Shown here piece after piece: positions 50,564 to 59,739 of a stretch of 60,243 nucleotides of DNA (positions are counted from its first letter, which is position 1; the number at the start of each line of letters is the position of its first letter). Under the pieces are notes generated by a model. That model did no database searches and was not told where the DNA came from. It saw only the letters and a program-made list of their open reading frames with translations. This stretch comes from Bradyrhizobium sp. (GTDB lineage: Bacteria; Pseudomonadota; Alphaproteobacteria; Rhizobiales; Xanthobacteraceae), in assembly GCA_028290305.1 (NCBI GenBank), contig JAQGKC010000269.1, forward strand, positions 1 through 60,243, written 5' to 3'. A program made the translations under genes and the position numbers.

Positions 50564-51109
50564 ATGAGCAAATTTGCGATCCGACTTTTGGCGCTGACAA
50601 TGGCCGCAATGGCGTTGATCGCGGTGCCGCTGTTGACATCCGCCTATGCCGCAGGCGGCGACAATCCGGCGCCCCCCGCGTCGGACACCAAGAAAGAAAA
50701 GAAGAAGTCCAACAAGAGCTCCAGCATCGACGATCCCAAATTCATCGCGGGATATCGCTCGGCCTATGCCACGATCTACGACCGCAACGATTACGCTGCA
50801 GCCATCGATCAACTAAAGGCGCTTGGCCAGGACGACCGCGCCGACGTCGCCAACCTGATCGGCTACTCCTATCGCAAGCTCGGCGACTACAAGGTTTCGC
50901 AGATCTGGTACGAGCGCGCTTTGAAAGCCGACCCGAACCACGTGCGGACCTGGCAGTATTACGGGCTCTGGCAGCTCGAACAGGGCAATCGCGACCAGGC
51001 GCAATATCACCTCAACCGGATCGGCCAGATATGCGGCACCGACTGCGCCGAATATCGCTCGCTGGCCGCCGCACTCGAAAAGCCACCCGGCACCGGCCTC
51101 GTTTACTGA
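50564..51109 (+). CDS. Exported TPR-repeat protein
   Basis: This 181-residue protein has a signal peptide ending SAYAA and a Lys/Ser-rich linker. Then come tetratricopeptide helices (YDRNDYAAAIDQLKALGQDD, ADVANLIGYSYRKLGDYKVS, and WQYYGLWQLEQGNRDQAQYH), about three repeats. The end (CGTDCAEYRSLAAALEK) carries two Cys, probably a disulfide. TPR proteins act as protein-binding scaffolds, here in the periplasm. CAGGAGAG precedes the ATG. Confidence 0.85.
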   Translation: MSKFAIRLLALTMAAMALIAVPLLTSAYAAGGDNPAPPASDTKKEKKKSNKSSSIDDPKFIAGYRSAYATIYDRNDYAAAIDQLKALGQDDRADVANLIGYSYRKLGDYKVSQIWYERALKADPNHVRTWQYYGLWQLEQGNRDQAQYHLNRIGQICGTDCAEYRSLAAALEKPPGTGLVY

Positions 51110-51247
51110 GTTCGGCGACGTCAATTCAACCGGCGCAGCCCTCGGGATTGCGCCGGTTTTGTTTTGTCAGATAGCATTCAAGAAATTTCTTGCTGAATTT
51201 TCGACGCATCCTCGATCGCTACAATACCATTTTGGGAGACGGCGCAC

Positions 51248-52636
51248 ATGGAACCGTGGGTGCAATCCGCGATCGGATACATTCGCCCCTGGATAGAATT
51301 CCAGTTGCGAATGTCGCAGCAGCCCGGCTGCATCGTCGCCATCGCCCATCGCGGCAAGATCGTCGCCGAATACGCATTCGGCCACGCCAACCTCGCCACC
51401 GGTGAAAAGCTTACCCCACGCCACCGGTTTCGTATCGCATCGCATTCGAAGAGTTTCACCGCTGCCGGAATCATGAAGCTCCGCGAACGGCGTAAATTGC
51501 GACTCGACGATCCCGTCGGGCAATATGTGAAGGGCCTGCATCGGCACGTCGCGGAAACCACCATTGCGCAGATTCTTTCACATAGCGCCGGCCTCACCCG
51601 CGATGGCGCCGACGCCGGACAATTCGTCGATCGCCGGCCTTATCTTAACCAGAAGGAGCTTGTGGCAGAGCTCCAGTCACCGCCCGCCATCGAGCCCAAC
51701 ACGCGTTTCAAATATTCGAACCACGGATTCGGATTGCTCGGTCTTGTGATCGAAGCGGTCACGGGGGAGCCTTATCGCGACTGGATCGAGCGCGAGATCA
51801 TCGATGCCGTCGGTTTGCGCGAGACCAAGCCCGACATGCCGATCGGCAAAGGCATTCCGTTCGCGCGCGGCCACACACTTCGCCTTCCCGTGGGCCGGCG
51901 CCTCGTCATTCCCGGCGACAACCTAGCCTACGCCATGGCGCCAGCCGCCGGCTTCGTCTGTACAGCGGCAGACGTGGCCCGGTTCTTCGCGCAACTGGCG
52001 CCCAATGCGAAACGGAGCATGCTTTCCGTTGGCAGCCGGCGGGAGATGATCCGGAAACACTGGCGTAATCCGCATGCAAGTCTCGAAGGGTATTACGGTC
52101 TTGGGATCATGAGTGGCACCACGGCTGGCTGGGACTGGTTCGGCCATACCGGAGGATTCCAGGGCTATGTCTCACGGACCTGCGTCATCCCCGCCTGCGA
52201 TCTGACCATCTCCATTCTGAGCAATTCCGTGGATGGCTGGGCCGGATTCTGGCTTGATGGCGCCATGCACACCTTGCGTGCTTTCGCGGCACGCGGCGCG
52301 CCCAGTCGGCGCGTTCGTGACTGGACCGGACGCTGGTGGAGTATCTGGGGCGCGACCGATCTCGTTCCGATCGGAAACCTTGTGATCGTCGCCAATCCGC
52401 ACGTGTTTAATCCGTTCATGGATGCGTCGGAAATCGAGGTCACGAGCCGCGATGCCGGCCGGATATCACTGGCGGCCGGATACGCAAGCCATGGCCAGGC
52501 CGTGCGCCGCACGCGCAACAAGGCCGGCACTGTCACCGAGGTCTGGTTCGCAGGCGGTAAAGGGACGTCGGAAAAGAAACTGGCGGCGGAAATGGAGCGC
52601 AGGTACGCGCCCCCCAAGCGCCGCCGGCCCGATTGA
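51248..52636 (+). CDS. Beta-lactamase-fold serine hydrolase
   Basis: This 462-residue protein belongs to the class C beta-lactamase/penicillin-binding-protein-like family. The active-site tetrad is SHSK (S-X-X-K) in FRIASHSKSFTAAG, with YSN in FKYSNHGFGLLG and HTG in FGHTGGFQGY. The C-terminal extension (about 330-460) has a separate beta-rich domain. There is no signal peptide, so it may be cytoplasmic. Related enzymes include D-aminopeptidases and esterases; the substrate cannot be read from the sequence. The ATG is preceded by GGGAG. Confidence 0.87.
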   Translation: MEPWVQSAIGYIRPWIEFQLRMSQQPGCIVAIAHRGKIVAEYAFGHANLATGEKLTPRHRFRIASHSKSFTAAGIMKLRERRKLRLDDPVGQYVKGLHRHVAETTIAQILSHSAGLTRDGADAGQFVDRRPYLNQKELVAELQSPPAIEPNTRFKYSNHGFGLLGLVIEAVTGEPYRDWIEREIIDAVGLRETKPDMPIGKGIPFARGHTLRLPVGRRLVIPGDNLAYAMAPAAGFVCTAADVARFFAQLAPNAKRSMLSVGSRREMIRKHWRNPHASLEGYYGLGIMSGTTAGWDWFGHTGGFQGYVSRTCVIPACDLTISILSNSVDGWAGFWLDGAMHTLRAFAARGAPSRRVRDWTGRWWSIWGATDLVPIGNLVIVANPHVFNPFMDASEIEVTSRDAGRISLAAGYASHGQAVRRTRNKAGTVTEVWFAGGKGTSEKKLAAEMERRYAPPKRRRPD

Positions 52637-52666
52637 TGCCGGCGATGAAGCCGGGGATTTTTGCCT

Positions 52667-54235
52667 TCACTTCATCAGCGCCTCGACCTCCGCCCGAAAC
52701 GCCTGGCGCGAAGCGTCGCGCGAATAGAACATGTGCCCGCCCGGATAGACGACGAACTTCACTCGCTCAGGCGAAGCATAGGCCGGCAGTTGATCGAGCA
52801 GGATTTTCGAACCCAGATAGGGCGTGGCGAGATCGAACAGCCCGTGCCCGATCAACAGCTTCAGCTTTGGGTCGAGCGCGAGAATCTGGCGCAGTTGGGA
52901 AATCGATTCGGCAGGATTGATGCCGTGGCCGAAATCCCATGCCTTTTCGACCGCACCATTGATCAGTTGATAGGAGCCGTCCGGCCGCCAGTTGAGTTTA
53001 CGCATGGTGAGATCGACCGCGGCGCTGGTCAACGGTGCAACCAACGGTTCGCCGGACGGATCGTTGAAATGATAGAAGCTCGAGTCCGGATTGGGATCGA
53101 AGCCCAACACGGACGCGTCGTAACGTCCCGTCACTTTGCCATCCCGCCGGTCGAATTCGCGGCGGAATTCGGCGACGCCGAAGCGTCCGGCCAGTCTTCG
53201 GCTCACTGTCGGGTCGATCCCCGTTAGCTCCGCCACCTTGTCGGCAAGACGCGTGGTGGCCTCGGCATCGGCCTCGCCCTTGACGAGATCGGCCAGGAAA
53301 TCGCCCCGCGCATAGCGTTCGACATCGGCCATGTCGGCGCGGGTGACGGAACCTTTCGTCTCGCGCGCGACGGCCGCCATGGTGGGCAGGCTCGCCACAT
53401 ATTGCAGGAGGCTGGAGCCTGTGAACTCGCGGAAGTCGAACACCGGCGAGATGAGGACGAGGCCCTTCACGCCGACGCCCTGCTGGATCTGCAATTCGCG
53501 AACAATCCTCGGTCCGCGGATGCCGCCATAGCTTTCGCCGGCGACAAATTTAGGCGACAGCAAACGGTCGGATTTTTCCAGCCAGCGACGGATCGTCACC
53601 GCGATCGAGTTGACGTCGCCGTCGACCGAAAAGAAGCGCTTGCGCACGTCCTCGCCGGTCGCAACGAAACGGCTGTATCCAGTGCCGACCGGGTCGATGA
53701 AGACGAGATCGGTAAAATCCAGCCAGGTTTCGGCGTTGGGCTGGAGATCGGGCGACGCGGAGGAAACCGCCGCGTCGCCGCTGATGACCAGCCGCCAGGG
53801 TCCGGCATTGCCGAGTTGCAGGTAGGCGGAGGCCGCGCCCGGCCCGCCATTGAAAAGGAAGGTCACCGGCCGCGAGCGCGGGTCGGCGCCATCCAGTTGA
53901 TAGGCGGTATAGGCGATATCGGCTTGCGGCTCTCCCTTGTCGTCAAACAGGTGGATCGAACCCGCCGTGGCCGTGAAGGCGAGCGTGCGTCCGGGAAGCT
54001 CCAGCGTTTGTTTTGTCGTGGAATCCGGCGGCAGGCGATGTTGCTCGGCGACCACAGGCGAACTCGGGGTGCTGGCACGCCCGCCCGACCCACCGGACTT
54101 TTGACCCGACGGCGTCGCGGCGGGCTGCTGTGGGGGCTGCGGCGCATCCTGGGCGCGCGCGCCTGACAGCACGGATAATGTGAGGAGCGCGAGCACGAGG
54201 CGCGCATGGCGCGGCGCGCCCAAAGCAATAGCCAT
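52667..54235 (-). CDS. S10-type serine carboxypeptidase-like protein, exported
   Basis: This 522-residue protein has a signal peptide (VLALLTLSVLSGARAQ) and a Gln/Pro linker, then the S10 landmarks. These are FLFNGGPGAASAYLQLGN, DPVGTGYSRF, the nucleophile GESYGGIRGP, a late Asp in GLFDLATPY and the His in YPGGHMFYS. The catalytic triad is thus complete. The family cleaves C-terminal residues of peptides and is widespread in rhizobia. The start has GGGAGAAG before it; a longer in-frame ATG would put a charged stretch ahead of the signal peptide. Confidence 0.88.
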   Translation of the reverse strand: MAIALGAPRHARLVLALLTLSVLSGARAQDAPQPPQQPAATPSGQKSGGSGGRASTPSSPVVAEQHRLPPDSTTKQTLELPGRTLAFTATAGSIHLFDDKGEPQADIAYTAYQLDGADPRSRPVTFLFNGGPGAASAYLQLGNAGPWRLVISGDAAVSSASPDLQPNAETWLDFTDLVFIDPVGTGYSRFVATGEDVRKRFFSVDGDVNSIAVTIRRWLEKSDRLLSPKFVAGESYGGIRGPRIVRELQIQQGVGVKGLVLISPVFDFREFTGSSLLQYVASLPTMAAVARETKGSVTRADMADVERYARGDFLADLVKGEADAEATTRLADKVAELTGIDPTVSRRLAGRFGVAEFRREFDRRDGKVTGRYDASVLGFDPNPDSSFYHFNDPSGEPLVAPLTSAAVDLTMRKLNWRPDGSYQLINGAVEKAWDFGHGINPAESISQLRQILALDPKLKLLIGHGLFDLATPYLGSKILLDQLPAYASPERVKFVVYPGGHMFYSRDASRQAFRAEVEALMK

Positions 54236-54500
54236 GGCTGTCTTCTCCCTGCTCCCGCGATCGATCCGGCACGGCCGCATTTGGCCTGTTTCCCGGATAT
54301 AACCGGGTTCTAGCTCAAAACTGCGACGGGTTTGTATCGTCCGCAAGCCTGCAATCCGGCTTGGCGTTGACTTAAACGTGTCACCCGATCCAGTGACATT
54401 CCTCCGGATGACAGGCTATCTCGACAAAGGCGGCCCAGGTCGTATAGACGACCTTCCGCGCACCCGCTTCCGTCCCGCGCCAATATGAGCTCGCGATCCC

Positions 54501-55280
54501 ATGACCACGCCCAAGCGATATGACCGTATCGCCTTCGTCGCGAGCCCAGGCGCGGAAGCCCAGCAGGCGCTGGCGCAGCTCACGGAAATGTATGGCAATC
54601 GCAATCCCGACGATGCCGATGTCGTGGTGGCGCTCGGCGGCGATGGATTGATGCTGCAAACGCTGCATCGGTATATGCATTCGGGCAAGCCGATCTACGG
54701 CATGCATCGCGGCACCGTCGGTTTTCTGATGAACGAGTTCAGCGCGCACGACCTGCACGCCCGTCTTGCGGCAGCAAAGGAATCCGTGATCCATCCGCTC
54801 TTGATGCGCGCCACCGACGTGCACGGCGAGGTGCATCTTCACCACGCCATCAACGAAGTCGCGCTATTTCGCCAGACCCATCAGGCGGCGCGCCTGAGGA
54901 TCCTGATCGACGAACGCGAACGCATGGCGGAATTGATCGCCGACGGCATCCTGGTGGCGACCCCTGCGGGATCCACCGCCTACAATCTCTCGGCGCAGGG
55001 GCCGATCATCCCGATCAACGCCGCGCTGCTGGCGCTGACGCCGATCAGCGCGTTCCGCCCGCGCCGCTGGCGCGGCGCCCTGCTCCCCAACACCGCCTTT
55101 GTCGTCATCGAGGTGCTCGAGGGCGACAAACGCCCGGTCGCGGCCGTCGCCGATCACGACGAAGCGCGCGATGTCCTCCGGGTCGAGGTGCTGTCGGACA
55201 AGACAATCTCGATGCGGATGCTGTTCGACCCCGGCCACAGCCTGGAAGAGCGCATTCTGAGCGAGCAATTCGGGTATTGA
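54501..55280 (+). CDS. nadK: NAD kinase
   Basis: This 259-residue protein has the GGDG ATP-site motif in [12 protein letters not shown], the glycine-rich [14 protein letters not shown] and the NAD-binding stretch ending [20 protein letters not shown]. It phosphorylates NAD to NADP using ATP or polyphosphate. Length and motifs are normal for the family. The upstream region is shared with the divergent S10-like gene. The frame on the other strand here is open by chance only. Confidence 0.93.
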   Translation: MTTPKRYDRIAFVASPGAEAQQALAQLTEMYGNRNPDDADVVVALGGDGLMLQTLHRYMHSGKPIYGMHRGTVGFLMNEFSAHDLHARLAAAKESVIHPLLMRATDVHGEVHLHHAINEVALFRQTHQAARLRILIDERERMAELIADGILVATPAGSTAYNLSAQGPIIPINAALLALTPISAFRPRRWRGALLPNTAFVVIEVLEGDKRPVAAVADHDEARDVLRVEVLSDKTISMRMLFDPGHSLEERILSEQFGY

Positions 55281-55391
55281 CGCTCGCCCGTCGGTCACGG
55301 CCTTCGCTTCGCAACCATTCGTTAACCGGCTCCGGGATATGGTTAACGCAGGGTATACCATTTTCGAAGGTAACGCCCTCAGGGCCCGACC

Positions 55392-55937
55392 ATGTTTCGC
55401 ATCGATTTCAACAAGTTGCGATTTCTCGTGTGCGACGACAATCCGCATATGCGGCGCATCCTGCGCACGCTGCTGCACTCGTTCGGCGTGCGCGAAGTCT
55501 ATGAGTCCGAGGACGGCGCGACCGCGCTCGAGATGTACAGCCATTACGTTCCGGATATCGTCATCACCGACTGGTCGATGCCGATTTTCGACGGTCTCGA
55601 ACTCGCGCAGATGATCCGGCAGCCGGACTCGAAGGGCAATCCCTACGCTCCGATCATCATGCTGACCGGCCATTCGGAGAAGCGGCGCGTCACGGTGGCG
55701 CGCGATGCCGGCGTGACGGAATTTCTCGCCAAGCCGATCTCGGCCAAGGGGCTCTATCAGCGTATTCTCAACGTCGTCGCCAATCCGCGTCCGTTCATCA
55801 AGACCAAGACCTATTTCGGCCCGGACCGCCGGCGCAATACGAGCAACGCCTATATCGGCCCCGAGCGCCGCATCGGCGGCGAGGTGGAAGTCCTTCAGCA
55901 GCCCTCGCTGCTCGACAAGGCCCGGACCACCGTTTAA
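55392..55937 (+). CDS. CheY-like response regulator with C-terminal tail
   Basis: This 181-residue protein has a receiver domain with the acidic pocket LVCDDNPHMRR, the phosphorylated Asp in DIVITDWSMP, a conserved Thr in IIMLTGHSE and Lys in FLAKPIS. After the domain (about 130) there is a basic tail, with TYFGPDRRRN and GPERRIG motifs often present in such rhizobial proteins. No DNA-binding domain is present, so output is by protein contact. It probably receives phosphate from the Hpt protein encoded 21 bp downstream. Confidence 0.9.
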   Translation: MFRIDFNKLRFLVCDDNPHMRRILRTLLHSFGVREVYESEDGATALEMYSHYVPDIVITDWSMPIFDGLELAQMIRQPDSKGNPYAPIIMLTGHSEKRRVTVARDAGVTEFLAKPISAKGLYQRILNVVANPRPFIKTKTYFGPDRRRNTSNAYIGPERRIGGEVEVLQQPSLLDKARTTV

Positions 55938-55958
55938 CGCGGCGCGCAAGGAGATCAC

Positions 55959-56537
55959 ATGGCGAAAGAAAAGCCCGCGGCGCTGCAGATCGAGAGCTTC
56001 GCCGACCATCACGTGATTACGCAGCCCAATCCCTTGCGCAAGGTGTTGCGGCGTGTCGACGAAAAGGATCGCGACGATCCGGTCGCGCGCGCGGAAAAAG
56101 CCCTCGCCGGCCTGTCAGGCGAATTCAGGAACTGGATGACGATCGAAACCGATCGGCTCGCGGCGGCCCATGCCGCGATTCTCAAGCACGGCTTTACCAG
56201 CGTCACGCATGAAGAGCTGTTTCGCGCTGCTCATGACATCAAGGGCGACGCCGCCACTTTCGGTTACCCTTCCGCCGGCGTTGCCGCCGAGAGCCTGTGC
56301 CGGATCATCGAGCATGCGCCGGATCTCGACGAGGTGCCGTCCGACCTGATCGCGCATCATATCAATGCCATCCAGGCGATCGTGCGTGAGCGCACCAGGC
56401 TCGACACCATCAGCACGGCCAGCGAACTGGGCCGGCAATTGCGCGGCGTCGCGGACGAATATCTCGCGCACGCCAATCGCGACCGGCCCGAACATCTCGA
56501 AGCGATCCTCGCCCCAAGCATCGTGCCCGGGGATTGA
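55959..56537 (+). CDS. Hpt-domain phosphotransfer protein
   Basis: This 192-residue protein has its phosphotransfer motif in LFRAAHDIKGDAATFGYPSA, where the His of AHDIKGD is phosphorylated. A helical bundle extends over residues 45-150. Such proteins pass phosphate between histidine kinases and receivers. It begins 21 bases after the receiver gene, on the same strand and probably in the same transcript. It is followed by a palindrome shared with the convergent DUF2336 gene. Confidence 0.88.
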   Translation: MAKEKPAALQIESFADHHVITQPNPLRKVLRRVDEKDRDDPVARAEKALAGLSGEFRNWMTIETDRLAAAHAAILKHGFTSVTHEELFRAAHDIKGDAATFGYPSAGVAAESLCRIIEHAPDLDEVPSDLIAHHINAIQAIVRERTRLDTISTASELGRQLRGVADEYLAHANRDRPEHLEAILAPSIVPGD

Positions 56538-56563
56538 GGCGAAGAAGTCTGCGTCCACCATTA

Positions 56564-56595
56564 CGTCGTCCCCGCGAACGTTCACGGGGACGACG
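56564..56595. repeat. 32-bp palindrome between convergent genes
   Basis: CGTCGTCCCCGCGAAC and its mirror GTTCACGGGGACGACG form a near-perfect 16-bp stem with a single G-T position. It lies between the Hpt and DUF2336 genes and is related to the palindromes at 47933 and 59181, suggesting one REP-like family. Confidence 0.65.
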
Positions 56596-56611
56596 CAGAG
56601 AAACGATTAGA

Positions 56612-57787
56612 CTACGCCGCGATCAATTCTTGCTGGATCGGCGCAACCGCCTCGTCGGCCACCAGCTCGTCGCAGAACATGCGGGCTTCTTCCCGCGCCG
56701 ACTCGGTCGCAAAGCGCCGCAGCAGGATCAGCAGCGGCTCGGCGGCTTGCCGGTCGGTTTCGCAATGCGTCAGCACGCGCTCGACCATCCGGCGCCGCAG
56801 CCTTGCCGCGCCGCCGGCGGTGTCGACAAATCCGGTTTCATGGATGACTTCAAGCGCCACCCGGAACGCGGCGAATGTCGATTCCGGCAGGCCTGCGCGT
56901 ATCAAGAGCGCGTTCAGGCTGGCGCCGCCGCGGTCGTGCAACAGCGCTGAGACCCGGGCCTGCGGCATGCCAGACAATTCCGCCAACGCATGATCGAACA
57001 GTTCGAGGTTGCCCGACAATAACGCGCGCAGGATCAATCCGGCGGTGAGCTGGCCGGTGGCGCGCAGATGCCGCACCAGGCCCCGCATGTCGTCGCCGCG
57101 GGAGCGGGCCGCGATATTCACGGTCGAACGATCGCGCGCCTCGCTTGCGATCCGCACCGCCCGATCGGCGCTCAGCCAGCGCCTAGCGACAACGAATTGC
57201 GCCAGCGTATCCGAGAGTTTGGCGACCAGCGCGACCCGCGTCGCGGCGGGTAAATCGTTCAACATCAGCATCGATTCCCGGATCGCGGCGAGATGGCCAT
57301 GGCGCTCGACGATACGATCCCATGAAAACGGGGCGAGTTCGGCATGGGCATTCTCGATCAGCTCCAGCGCCGCCGAAGCGCTGCCGACTTCGGCGATCGC
57401 GGCACAGACCGAGGCCGGAAGATTGATGCGGCGGGCGATGGCGCATTGCATCTCGCAATTGCCGGTCGCGATGATGTCGACGAGGTCGGCATCGATCAAA
57501 AGCGGTGAATGTTCGAGGACCGGAAGCGCGACCGCTGTCTGGTCGAGCGAGAGCGCCTGCACGATGGCGGCGGGCGCATCAAGGCTGCGTGCAAACACTT
57601 CGGCCATGGCCTGGCGCACCAGCGGGGACGTGTCGTCGAGCAGCATCAGGAGCGCGCCTTCGGCGGCGGCGCGATCGTCCTCGGTCAAATCTGAAATCAA
57701 CCAGGCCCGCGCCAAAGATCGCGTTGCCTCTGCCCGCTCGCCTGCGGGAGCGGTCCGTATCCAACTGATGAACTGCCGAACGATCAT
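56612..57787 (-). CDS. DUF2336 helical protein
   Basis: This 391-residue, all-helical protein has the repeated LLMLLDDTSPLVRQAMAEVF/A pattern of armadillo/HEAT-like repeats, followed by LDAPAAIVQALSLDQTAVAL. This matches DUF2336, an alphaproteobacterial family. It lies next to a CheY-like and Hpt pair, which suggests a role in signalling or protein interaction. The ATG start is clear and there is no signal peptide. Confidence 0.88.
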   Translation of the reverse strand: MIVRQFISWIRTAPAGERAEATRSLARAWLISDLTEDDRAAAEGALLMLLDDTSPLVRQAMAEVFARSLDAPAAIVQALSLDQTAVALPVLEHSPLLIDADLVDIIATGNCEMQCAIARRINLPASVCAAIAEVGSASAALELIENAHAELAPFSWDRIVERHGHLAAIRESMLMLNDLPAATRVALVAKLSDTLAQFVVARRWLSADRAVRIASEARDRSTVNIAARSRGDDMRGLVRHLRATGQLTAGLILRALLSGNLELFDHALAELSGMPQARVSALLHDRGGASLNALLIRAGLPESTFAAFRVALEVIHETGFVDTAGGAARLRRRMVERVLTHCETDRQAAEPLLILLRRFATESAREEARMFCDELVADEAVAPIQQELIAA

Positions 57788-58040
57788 GACCCTGCCGGCT
57801 TACGCAACTTGAGACGACACCGCGACGCGATGCCACTGTCATAGAAAATAAACCATGACGCTTAACAAAGGGTTCACCATAAACGGCTGGTTTTATTGAC
57901 GTTTTGTTAAGGGTGCGAAGGCGGCAACTCCAGCTTGCGCTCCTTGCGCATCCGCGGAGTTGGACTGCCTGCCCGGTCGCTGAGGAGATCGAGGGGCCGC
58001 AACGGGCCGTCCGCGGAGATGGCGTGCTGACTTTTGGCTG

Positions 58041-59060
58041 CTAGCCGCTGAACGTGCCGTTGCGATCACTGAAGAGATCGAGCGGTTGCGGCGCTCCGAC
58101 ATTTGGGGCCTGCGTCGAGACCGACGGCGCAGAGGTAGCTGCCGCGACCGACGTCAGCGACGAAGAATTGCCCCACAATTCGTGAATGGCTGATGAGACT
58201 GGTTGAGTTCGCTCGCCGGCCTGGAACAGCGAGCGGAAGGTCGAATCGGTCGGCGCCGACGCATTTGCCGATGTCGAAGCAGACGCCATCGCGACCGGGA
58301 AGCTCGACAGATACGCCGCATTGTCGATCGGCGCAGTGGCCGACGCCGCGCTCGCGAACATCGCGCTCGCCGATGTGTCGCCCACCGAGGCCATCGCGGT
58401 GCGCGTCGCCGATGAATTGGCGGCGCCGGCGTAGCGCGACGTCAGTACCGAATAGACTTCGGAGACGCTGCGCGCACGCCCCGTTTTGTCGTAGAAGATC
58501 GAATGGTTTGCCGCCGCGGCGTTTGGAAACAACTGCGCGCCGGAAGCCTGCGGGTTGTCCTCGGCGTTAGAGATCAGCTTGGCGGCGCCGCCGACTCCCA
58601 TGAAATGCGCCATATAGAGTTCACTGTTGGTCGGGCGGCGGCCGATCATGCCGGTGAGCTTGAAACTGTTGGATTGGGAAAGAACACCTGCCATCGCCGA
58701 ACTGGCGGCGGGATCGTCCTTCAACTTCATGATCGCCGTCCGAGCGGCAGGGTCGCTCACCGAGTAATTGCCGGAGGAGGATTTGGTGATGGCGTCGGCG
58801 TAGCTGGCATAGCCGAGTTGCGCGCCCGCTTCCTTCACCGTGCCGAGCCAGGTCTGGTCGATGAATTGAAAAAGCCCGTGCGCCGATGAAGTCGAGGCGC
58901 CCGCCGTGGGATTGAAATCGGATTCCATTTTCGCGGTGGTGAGCAAATATTCGAAGCTGGTGCCGGTGGTGTTGGCAGCCTGCTTGATCGCGCCGGCGAC
59001 CCGCGTGCGCGACGGGTCGACACCTGCCGTCGCCGTGGCGTTTGAAGTATCGACCGACAT
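58041..59060 (-). CDS. Soluble lytic transglycosylase-like protein
   Basis: This 339-residue protein has an SLT domain at about residues 20-150: LTTAKMESDFNPTAGASTSS, with the catalytic Glu in ESDF, then GLFQFIDQTWLG and the later YMAHFMGVGGAAKLI. It cuts peptidoglycan glycan strands to leave a 1,6-anhydro end. No signal peptide is visible, so export may be type-specific or linked to the flagellum or another apparatus. The C-terminal half is rich in Ala, Ser and Thr, and probably disordered; it ends QPLDLFSDRNGTFSG. Confidence 0.85.
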   Translation of the reverse strand: MSVDTSNATATAGVDPSRTRVAGAIKQAANTTGTSFEYLLTTAKMESDFNPTAGASTSSAHGLFQFIDQTWLGTVKEAGAQLGYASYADAITKSSSGNYSVSDPAARTAIMKLKDDPAASSAMAGVLSQSNSFKLTGMIGRRPTNSELYMAHFMGVGGAAKLISNAEDNPQASGAQLFPNAAAANHSIFYDKTGRARSVSEVYSVLTSRYAGAANSSATRTAMASVGDTSASAMFASAASATAPIDNAAYLSSFPVAMASASTSANASAPTDSTFRSLFQAGERTQPVSSAIHELWGNSSSLTSVAAATSAPSVSTQAPNVGAPQPLDLFSDRNGTFSG

Positions 59061-59180
59061 CTATTGGTGCCCCGCTCCCCGCGAAACGACCGCCTGGCCT
59101 GTTTTGAGCGCCTTTCTCCCAAAAGGGAGCTCATGCCGCCGTCACACTGCGGCGATTATGGTTAATGGTGGGTTAAAGGG

Positions 59181-59279
59181 TCGTCATTCCCGATGTGCAA
59201 TTGCACATCGGGGAATCTCCGCGCCTAAACACTTCTAGATTCCGGGTTCGCTCGCTTCGCTCACGCCCCGGAATGACGA
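59181..59279. repeat. 99-bp composite palindromic element
   Basis: The outer ends TCGTCATTCC and GGAATGACGA are exact inverted repeats. Inside are a perfect 24-bp palindrome (59189-59212: CCCGATGTGCAA/TTGCACATCGGG), a second stem (59240-59272), and an internal pair GGAATCT/AGATTCC. This complex fold is typical of REP or MITE-like intergenic elements. It overlaps no gene and lies directly beyond the stop of hisI. Confidence 0.75.
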
Positions 59280-59281
59280 TG

Positions 59282-59710
59282 TTACTTGCGATAGACCGCC
59301 TTCGGGTCGAACAGCCTGTCCGCATCCACGAACGACAATTGCGCCCCGCCCTCGCCTGCGTCGACCTTCCGGTAGAAGCAGGAGCGGCGGCCGGTGTGGC
59401 AGGCCGCGCCTGACTGTTCGACCCGGATCCAGACCGCGTCCTGATCGCAATCCATCCGCATCTCGACCACGCGCTGGACCTGGCCGGAGGTTTCGCCTTT
59501 TCGCCACAGCGATTTGCGGGAGCGGCTGAAATACCAGGCTTCCCCGCTTGTGATGGTCTTGCGCAAGGCTTCGTCGTTCATGTGCGCAACCATCAGCACA
59601 TCGCCGCTGCCGGCGTCGGTGGCCACGCAGGTCACGAGGCCCGACGCGTCGAATTTGGGCTGGAATGCCAGCCCTTCCTCGATGTCGTTGGTTTCGGCTG
59701 ATGTCGACAC
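59282..59710 (-). CDS. hisI: Phosphoribosyl-AMP cyclohydrolase
   Basis: This 142-residue protein catalyses the opening of the purine ring of phosphoribosyl-AMP in histidine synthesis. It has [20 protein letters not shown], followed by [13 protein letters not shown] and [12 protein letters not shown]. The paired DCDQDA and CHTG...C motifs hold the catalytic zinc and magnesium ligands. It is monofunctional, as in alphaproteobacteria. The start is GTG behind GAGGG. It is preceded by folE on the same strand, with a 29-bp gap. Confidence 0.95.
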   Translation of the reverse strand: MSTSAETNDIEEGLAFQPKFDASGLVTCVATDAGSGDVLMVAHMNDEALRKTITSGEAWYFSRSRKSLWRKGETSGQVQRVVEMRMDCDQDAVWIRVEQSGAACHTGRRSCFYRKVDAGEGGAQLSFVDADRLFDPKAVYRK

Positions 59711-59739
59711 GGGCAGACCCTCGTACTTTCAAGCGAGGG

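Noticed and set aside
53402..54166. 254-codon frame antisense to the S10-like gene
   Set aside because: Opposite a gene with a full catalytic triad and signal peptide.
54864..56012. 382-codon frame antisense to nadK and the receiver gene
   Set aside because: It lies opposite two certain genes and reads as the complement of GC-rich codons.
57009..57812. 267-codon frame antisense to the DUF2336 gene
   Set aside because: Opposite a well-supported gene, with low-complexity Ser/Ala/Arg composition typical of antisense frames.
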